64,000 bases of DNA from a virus. Position 1 is the first letter of the stretch; every line of letters begins with the position of its first letter. Shown here piece after piece: positions 58,837 to 64,000 of this stretch. The position numbers and the translations under genes are program-made. The DNA is taken from positions 31,318 to 95,317 of the IMG/VR virus record IMGVR_UViG_3300021376_000023; one strand, 5' to 3'. The notes beneath the pieces were generated by a model, which ran no database searches, was not told where the DNA came from, and worked only from the letters and a program-made list of their open reading frames with translations.

Positions 58837-61800
58837 ATGGCAAACCCTACATTTAACACATTAATAGCGCCTAATTCTGGTTTAATTTCTTTTAGTAATG
58901 ATCCAACTGGTAGTTCTAATTTGCCTTCGCTTTCTAGTTCTGCACGTATTGTTTATACAGCAGGCGGTGGACTAACAATTACCAGTAAAGTCTCTTCAAT
59001 GGAGAAATTTGCCGTTGAAGGTAGACTGGGTACTCTTTTTACTGTAACAGATGCTGTTTCCGGTGCTTTATTTCAACTTAGAGATGTTACTGGTTTTCCT
59101 ATAGTAGAGTTTTTAGATAATGGTGACCTTGTAACCATAGGCAGTATAACCGCGGTTGAGGGTAATAGCCAGGAATGGAGCAGCGCATATACTACCGTAA
59201 AAGCAAATAGTGCTTCTTGGGAGGAATCTGCAGAGATAATACCCACTGTAACAAATTATCTTTCCACTAACAATGTATTAATGTTATCTGCTACCATAAT
59301 GGATTCATTAAGCGCAAGAGACTTGTTTTACATTAATCGCACTTTAATAAGAACCAATAATCAAACTAACGTCTTCATTGGCAATAGTACTACAGGAAAT
59401 GATAATGCCGAAGGCAATCATAATTTTGCATTTGGGTTAAGTGCAGGCAATGCATTGACCATCGGCGGTAGCAACAATTTCTTGGGGTACCAAGCTGGCC
59501 GTTGCAACTGCACAGGCAATGACAACAATTTCTTTGGGAGAGAAGCTGGCCGTTGCAACACCGCAGGCAATTTCAACAATTTCTTTGGGAGAGAAGCTGG
59601 CCTTTGCAACACCACAGGCAGTTACAACAATTTCTTGGGATTCCAAGCTGGCCGTTGCAACACCACAGGCCGTTTCAACAATTTCTTTGGTAGACTTGCA
59701 GGATTCACTAACACCATTGGCTCCAACAATACCATCATTGGCAATAATGCTAATGTGGCCACAAACAGCTTAAGTGGTGTTATAGTTTTGGGTACTGGGG
59801 CTATTGCCACTCAAACCAATCAAATCATACTTTCCAGTGCTGATATTTCCATAAGAACCTTAAGAGGTACTGCTGCGGGACCCAACGTCTTCATTGGCAA
59901 TAATACCACCGGAAATGATAATGCCACAGGCAATCATAATTTTGCATTTGGATTGAGTGCAGGCAATGCATTAACGTCGGGGACCAGTAATGTATTTATT
60001 GGCAGTTGTGCAGGTAGAGTTAACACCACAGGCAATTTTAACAATTTCTTGGGAAATAATGCTGGCCGTTGCAACTGCACAGGCAGTTTCAACAATTTCT
60101 TGGGACCAAATGCTGGCTTTTGCAACACCACAGGCAGTGGCAACAATTTCTTGGGATTCCAGGCTGGCTATTGCAACTGCACAGGCAGTAGCAACAATTT
60201 CTTGGGATACAGAGCTGGATTTTTCAACACCACAGGCAGTTACAACAATTTCTTTGGACCAAATGCTGGCTTTTGCAACACCACAGGCAGTTGCAACAAT
60301 TTCTTGGGAAATACTGCTGGCCGTAGCAACTGCACAGGCAGTAGCAACAATTTCTTGGGATATGGAGCTGGATTTTTCAACACCACAGGCAGTTACAACA
60401 ATTTCTTTGGACCAAATGCTGGCCGTTGCAACTGCACAGGCAGTTTCAACAATTTCTTGGGACCAAATGCTGGCTTTTGCAACACCACAGGCAGTGGCAA
60501 CAATTTCTTGGGATTCCAGGCTGGCTATTGCAACTGCACAGGCAATGACAACAATTTCTTAGGATTTAATGCTGGCCGTAACAACACCACAGGCAGTTAC
60601 AACAATTTCTTGGGACGTAATGCTGGTCGTCGCAACACCACTGGGTGCGCTAACCAAGTTTTAGGGAGCTTTGGACTTTATAACAACACCACTGGTTGTG
60701 GCAACATTGCTTTAGGACCGGTTGCTGGTTTCAATAATGAAACTGGTTGCTTCAATTTATTCTTAGGAGGAGCTACTGGTTTCTGTCATTTAAGTGGTAA
60801 TAATAATATTTTTGTTGGTAATGCTGCAGGATTTAATGATAAAGTAGGTTTCAATAACACTATAATTGGGTTAAGTGCTGGCGTGGCCAGCGTGTCTGGT
60901 ACAAACAACATTATAGTTGGCTCATTTGCCAATGTTAGCACTGGTACACTGTCTGGTGTTATAGTTTTGGGTACTGGTGCTGTTGCCACTCAATCTAATC
61001 AAATCATACTTTCCAGTGCTGATATTTCCATAAGAACTTTGAGAGGTACCAATGCCGGTCCCAACGTCTTCATTGGCAATAGTACTACAGGAAATGATAA
61101 TGCCACAGGCAATCATAATTTTGCATTTGGATTGAGTGCAGGCAATGCATTGACCACCGGCGGTTATAACAATTTCTTAGGAAATAATGCTGGTCGTAAC
61201 AACACCTCAGGCAGTTTCAACAATTTCATTGGGAGAGAAGCTGGCCGTTGCAACTGCACAGGCAGTAACAACAATTTCTTGGGATTAAATGCTGGCCGTT
61301 GCAACACCACAGGCAGTCGCAACAATTTCTTGGGATACAATGCTGGCCGTTGCAACACCACAGGCTGTAGCAACAATTTCTTAGGATTTAATGCTGGCCG
61401 TAACAACACCATAGGCAGTTGCAACAATTTCTTGGGACAAGAGGCTGGCTATGGCAACTGCACAGGCAGTAACAACAATTTCTTGGGATTAAATGCTGGC
61501 CTTTGCAACTGCACAGGCAATAGCAACAATTTCATTGGACCAAATGCTGGCCGTTTCAACTGCACAGGCAGTTTCAACAATTTCTTTGGATATAGTGCTG
61601 GCCGTTGCAACACCACAGGCGGTAACAACAATTTCTTGGGATATGGAGCTGGCCGTTTCAACTGCACAGGCGGTAACAACAATTTCTTTGGATTAGCTGC
61701 TGGTTATAACATAGGCAGGTATGGTGCAGCCAGCCGCAATGTATTCATAGGCCAAGAAGCTGGCAGAGGTGAATATGATTCTAGCTATACACCAACTAAT

Positions 61801-62829
61801 GTTTTTGTTAACAATAACGTGGCCATTGGTTACCGGGCTGGATTCAAATTAAAAGCCCATACCTACAATACCAATTATCACTATGCCACCCAACACAACA
61901 TATTCATTGGTGAAAAAGCCGGTTACAATAGCACCACCGATAATTCATATGGCGCCGCTATACACAATATATTTTTAGGAAAATTTTCTGGGTTTTACAA
62001 CACCACAGGCAATAACAACAATTTCTTTGGGAGAGAAGCTGGCTTTTGCAACACCATAGGCAATCACAACAATTTCTTGGGATACCAAGCTGGCCGTTTT
62101 AACTGCACAGGCAGTCGCAACAATTTCTTTGGATTAAATGCTGGTCTTAGCAACACCACAGGCAGTTACAACAATTTCTTGGGACAAGAGGCTGGCTTTA
62201 GCAACTGCACAGGCAATCACAACAATTTCTTGGGATTCCAGGCTGGCTTTAGCAACTGCACAGGTTGTAACAACAATTTCTTGGGTAGACTTGCAGGATG
62301 CACTAACACCATTGGCTCCAACAATACCATCATTGGCAATAATGCTAATGTGGCCACAAACAGCTTAAGTGGGGTAGTAGTATTCGGTACTGGTGCTGTT
62401 GCCACTCAATCTAATCAATTAGTAATCGGTTCTTTGTCTACCCCGTTAACCGGTAACAGTATATTATATGGTAACTTAACTGTAACAGATTACTTAAGTG
62501 CATCTAGGTATGCCGATAGTACTAATTGGTCTGGTAATAGAGAGCTAAAAACAGTTAACTTTGATGCTGAACCATACCATCATTACCTTGTAGACACCAC
62601 TTCTAGTGCAGTTATAGCAACATTACCTCTAAATCCGCAGATAGGCACAGTTATACACTTCTCAGATAGGCTTTTAACGTTAAATTCTGGGTGGAACACC
62701 AATAATCTAATATTAAATAGAAATAGCATGATGATTCAAGGTTTGGCCGAAGATTTAGTATGTGATAGGGCTGGAGTTACCTTCGCTCTCACGTATGTAG
62801 GCCATCCAATAGAGTGGAGAGTTGACTAA
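58837..62829 (+). CDS. Giant fibre with cysteine-rich 17-residue beta-roll repeats
   Basis: The protein has 1330 residues. After an N-terminal module with NSxxW repeats, about 34 copies of a 17-residue unit (for example NNFLGYQAGRCNTTGSY) come in four blocks. They are broken by larger duplicated segments (GNDNATGNHNFAFGLSAGNA, then GSNNTIIGNNANVATNSLSG and VIVLGTGAIATQ). The unit resembles YadA/Hep-type left-handed trimeric beta-rolls. Most units carry one or two Cys, remarkable for an external virion fibre. The end (WSGNRELKTVNFDAEPYHHY) is a separate C-terminal head. Confidence 0.8.
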   Translation: MANPTFNTLIAPNSGLISFSNDPTGSSNLPSLSSSARIVYTAGGGLTITSKVSSMEKFAVEGRLGTLFTVTDAVSGALFQLRDVTGFPIVEFLDNGDLVTIGSITAVEGNSQEWSSAYTTVKANSASWEESAEIIPTVTNYLSTNNVLMLSATIMDSLSARDLFYINRTLIRTNNQTNVFIGNSTTGNDNAEGNHNFAFGLSAGNALTIGGSNNFLGYQAGRCNCTGNDNNFFGREAGRCNTAGNFNNFFGREAGLCNTTGSYNNFLGFQAGRCNTTGRFNNFFGRLAGFTNTIGSNNTIIGNNANVATNSLSGVIVLGTGAIATQTNQIILSSADISIRTLRGTAAGPNVFIGNNTTGNDNATGNHNFAFGLSAGNALTSGTSNVFIGSCAGRVNTTGNFNNFLGNNAGRCNCTGSFNNFLGPNAGFCNTTGSGNNFLGFQAGYCNCTGSSNNFLGYRAGFFNTTGSYNNFFGPNAGFCNTTGSCNNFLGNTAGRSNCTGSSNNFLGYGAGFFNTTGSYNNFFGPNAGRCNCTGSFNNFLGPNAGFCNTTGSGNNFLGFQAGYCNCTGNDNNFLGFNAGRNNTTGSYNNFLGRNAGRRNTTGCANQVLGSFGLYNNTTGCGNIALGPVAGFNNETGCFNLFLGGATGFCHLSGNNNIFVGNAAGFNDKVGFNNTIIGLSAGVASVSGTNNIIVGSFANVSTGTLSGVIVLGTGAVATQSNQIILSSADISIRTLRGTNAGPNVFIGNSTTGNDNATGNHNFAFGLSAGNALTTGGYNNFLGNNAGRNNTSGSFNNFIGREAGRCNCTGSNNNFLGLNAGRCNTTGSRNNFLGYNAGRCNTTGCSNNFLGFNAGRNNTIGSCNNFLGQEAGYGNCTGSNNNFLGLNAGLCNCTGNSNNFIGPNAGRFNCTGSFNNFFGYSAGRCNTTGGNNNFLGYGAGRFNCTGGNNNFFGLAAGYNIGRYGAASRNVFIGQEAGRGEYDSSYTPTNVFVNNNVAIGYRAGFKLKAHTYNTNYHYATQHNIFIGEKAGYNSTTDNSYGAAIHNIFLGKFSGFYNTTGNNNNFFGREAGFCNTIGNHNNFLGYQAGRFNCTGSRNNFFGLNAGLSNTTGSYNNFLGQEAGFSNCTGNHNNFLGFQAGFSNCTGCNNNFLGRLAGCTNTIGSNNTIIGNNANVATNSLSGVVVFGTGAVATQSNQLVIGSLSTPLTGNSILYGNLTVTDYLSASRYADSTNWSGNRELKTVNFDAEPYHHYLVDTTSSAVIATLPLNPQIGTVIHFSDRLLTLNSGWNTNNLILNRNSMMIQGLAEDLVCDRAGVTFALTYVGHPIEWRVD
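59467..59703 (+). repeat. 51-bp coding repeats, block 1
   Basis: About five in-frame 17-codon units with a nearly fixed frame GG-x-x-TGCAAC-x-CC-CAGGC; most encode Cys-Asn at the turn. Confidence 0.85.
60031..60641 (+). repeat. 51-bp coding repeats, block 2
   Basis: About twelve 17-codon units. A pattern of several units (PNAGFCNTTGSGNNFLGFQA then GYCNCTG) appears twice, showing duplication above the single-unit level. Confidence 0.85.
61162..61701 (+). repeat. 51-bp coding repeats, block 3
   Basis: About eleven 17-codon units with the same frame as blocks 1 and 2, variable at the two residues after the GL/GY/GF turn. It is preceded by a third copy of the GNDNATGNHNFAFG segment. Confidence 0.85.
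62008..62296 (+). repeat. 51-bp coding repeats, block 4
   Basis: About six 17-codon units, ending in the same GRLAG...TNTIGSNNTIIG exit segment that closes block 1. Confidence 0.85.
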
Positions 62830-63938
62830 TGAGTAATTTCTCTACATTGTTCTTTCCTGTATCAGTTACATTGACCAATTTTGAGTTTGATCAAAACTGG
62901 AATGATACATACAATTTAGTAAGATCGAGTAGCAGTAGTTGGAATAATGCATATACAAGTGTTAGTGCATTTAGTGGTACATCAATTACGGAAGGTATTA
63001 CTGCTACCAATTTTACACAAACTACTAACTTTATACAGGTCTCTTCTAGAAACCTTAATACCCCTGGTACCTATAATATTCCATTACCATCTAATTTTAG
63101 ATTTTTAAAGATTCAAGCATTCGGCGGAGGCGGAGGCGGCGGGTCAGGTAGAAGATCATTAGGTAGTACTGCATCTATTGGAGGAGGTGGAGGAGGCGGA
63201 GGAGGTTATATTGATATCACTTACCCTATATCTATTCTTGGTAGTCTTAACGCAACAGTTGTAGTAGGGACTGGCGGTTCTGGTGCAACCGGAGTCTCTT
63301 CTAGTGCAAATGGTAGTGATGGTTCATCCGGAGGTTCCTCTTCTGTAACAGTTAATGCTGTTACCATTGCATTTGCTGCAGGTGGTAATGCAGGTAGAGG
63401 CGGAGGTACAAGTTCAGATTCACAAGCTGGAGGTGCCGGTGGTGGCAATACTACAAATACTGCTGGTTTTCCTGGTACTGTAGGAGCTAGCTCAAATGGT
63501 ATTGCAGGTTCTACTGGTTCATCCGGTGCCGATGATGCTTTTAATTCTGCTATTGGAGCTGCAGGAGGGGCAGGAGGAGGTGGAGTCACTACAGGTCCTG
63601 GGTTTGCAACTAGAAGTTCAGGCGGAGCAGGTGGTATAGGAGGTTTTGCTATAGCCGGAACTCATGTTTCTCGTGCCACAGGCGGTACAGGGTCAGGGGG
63701 AAATGCTAATAATGCTTCTGCAGTCTCGCAACCTTCCATGATGTTGTTAGGAGGTGGAGGTGGTGGTGGAGGAAGTGCATCTAATACTGCTATTAACGGG
63801 GGTAATGGGGGTACAGGTGCACAGCCTGGTGGAGGAGGTGGCGGTGGGGGAGCCTGTGGTACAGCATCAACTACTTTTTCAAGTGGTAACGGTGGTAACG
63901 GTGGTGATGGTTATGTTCGTTTATATTTCTTAAATTAA
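62829..63938 (+). CDS. Glycine-rich fibre tip/adhesin protein
   Basis: The protein has 369 residues. The N-terminal ~60 residues have the shaft-like NSxxW pattern (SSSSWNNAYTSVSAFSGTSI), probably joining it to the fibre. From FLKIQAFGGGGGGGSG on, poly-Gly runs alternate with short strands and Ala/Ser/Thr segments up to the end, recalling Gly-rich receptor-binding tips with polyglycine helices (gp38-like). The last strand is DGYVRLYFLN. The start overlaps the previous stop. Confidence 0.75.
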   Translation: MSNFSTLFFPVSVTLTNFEFDQNWNDTYNLVRSSSSSWNNAYTSVSAFSGTSITEGITATNFTQTTNFIQVSSRNLNTPGTYNIPLPSNFRFLKIQAFGGGGGGGSGRRSLGSTASIGGGGGGGGGYIDITYPISILGSLNATVVVGTGGSGATGVSSSANGSDGSSGGSSSVTVNAVTIAFAAGGNAGRGGGTSSDSQAGGAGGGNTTNTAGFPGTVGASSNGIAGSTGSSGADDAFNSAIGAAGGAGGGGVTTGPGFATRSSGGAGGIGGFAIAGTHVSRATGGTGSGGNANNASAVSQPSMMLLGGGGGGGGSASNTAINGGNGGTGAQPGGGGGGGGACGTASTTFSSGNGGNGGDGYVRLYFLN

Positions 63939-63952
63939 TATAAAAAATACAA

Positions 63953-63976
63953 GCCCTGAGGCTTGCGCCTCAGAGC
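63953..63976 (+). terminator. Hairpin after the fibre cluster, possible terminator
   Basis: CTGAGGC (63956-63962) pairs with GCCTCAG (63967-63973) across a TTGC loop, with two further outer G-C pairs. It follows the glycine-rich tip gene by 14 bases. No T-run follows, so it is not a classic intrinsic terminator; it may protect or end the long fibre transcript. Confidence 0.4.
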
Positions 63977-64000
63977 CTGCATGACTTTAAAGCTTTCGCT

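Noticed and set aside
55525-62296. Possible CRISPR arrays
   Set aside because: The repeats are in frame, have no unique spacers and encode protein; no cas genes are present.
59418-62405. Open frames on both strands across the 51-bp repeats
   Set aside because: These are by-products of the repeat period (a multiple of 3). They have no credible start signals and only the 1330-residue frame spans the region.
63953-63976. Start of a tRNA or a strong intrinsic terminator
   Set aside because: There is no T-run after the hairpin and not enough sequence to judge a tRNA, so it is kept only as a possible terminator.
1-64000. Alternative genetic code (TAG or TGA recoding)
   Set aside because: All three stops end clear genes at tight, overlapping junctions (for example ATGA couplings), and known proteins have normal lengths without internal stops.
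1-64000. Prophage or bacterial chromosome segment
   Set aside because: There is no integrase, repressor or attachment site, and no bacterial housekeeping operon; gene overlaps and virion genes run throughout.

Overview
The window is a 64 kb, gap-free piece of a large AT-rich tailed phage with a contractile (T4-like, myovirus-type) virion. The marker proteins are a gp20-type portal, a gp15-type tail sheath stabiliser, a gp5-type baseplate hub with OB fold and needle, a probable gp62-type clamp-loader subunit, class I ribonucleotide reductase and T4-style late promoters (TATAAATA). No integrase, capsid, terminase or polymerase is seen, so this is a fraction of a much larger genome. TAA, TAG and TGA all act as stops, so the code looks standard. 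The low GC, phage-encoded bS21 and surface-glycan gene content suggest a phage of aquatic bacteria. That is inference; the host cannot be read from the sequence.

Layout. 1-6676: virion surface genes (C1q-like fibre tips, two small paralogous proteins, a 899-residue fibre, a beta-helix protein). 6734-11239 (minus): tail completion and small replication or host-takeover genes: gp15-like protein, bS21, GroES-like protein, gp62-like protein, FkbM methyltransferase, DUF366 protein. 11240-11507: the only sizeable non-coding region, with a GC-alternating palindrome and a late promoter in front of the portal gene. 13312-18136: small enzymes (metallopeptidase-like, flavodoxin-like, PD-(D/E)XK nuclease, dCMP deaminase) and two fibres. 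18171-33653: a 15 kb accessory island with five or more glycosyltransferases of four families, three radical SAM proteins, an asparagine-synthetase-like protein, an arginine:glycine-amidinotransferase-like protein, a PIG-L deacetylase and a UDP-sugar-dehydrogenase-like protein. 33646-39344: membrane and cell-wall proteins (3D-domain protein, SleB-like hydrolase), a phosphoribosyltransferase, a collar fibre and hypothetical genes. 39408-43946: ribonucleotide reductase and a coiled-coil membrane protein. 44228-47541: baseplate hub and a second 3D-domain protein. 47589-51813: a probable 7-deazaguanine DNA-modification cluster (DpdA/TGT-like transglycosylase, formyltransferase, GMP-reductase-like enzyme, DUF1599 protein, P-loop kinase, QueF). 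52424-63938: a tandem set of very large repetitive fibres ending in a glycine-rich tip protein.

The most interesting points are these. First, QueF, a TGT-like protein and a formyltransferase lie together, predicting formylated preQ1 (or a relative) in the phage DNA. Second, a TAAATA box lies 4-6 nt before the start codon of at least 17 genes on both strands, mostly without a Shine-Dalgarno sequence. By T4 late-promoter geometry the transcripts would begin on the start codon, that is, be leaderless. Third, the phage carries its own bS21, a protein of the translation-initiation platform. Fourth, there is the glycan/radical-SAM/amidinotransferase island. Fifth, a G-rich structured element lies at 43985-44037. 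Sixth, the fibre repeats are unusually regular at the DNA level.
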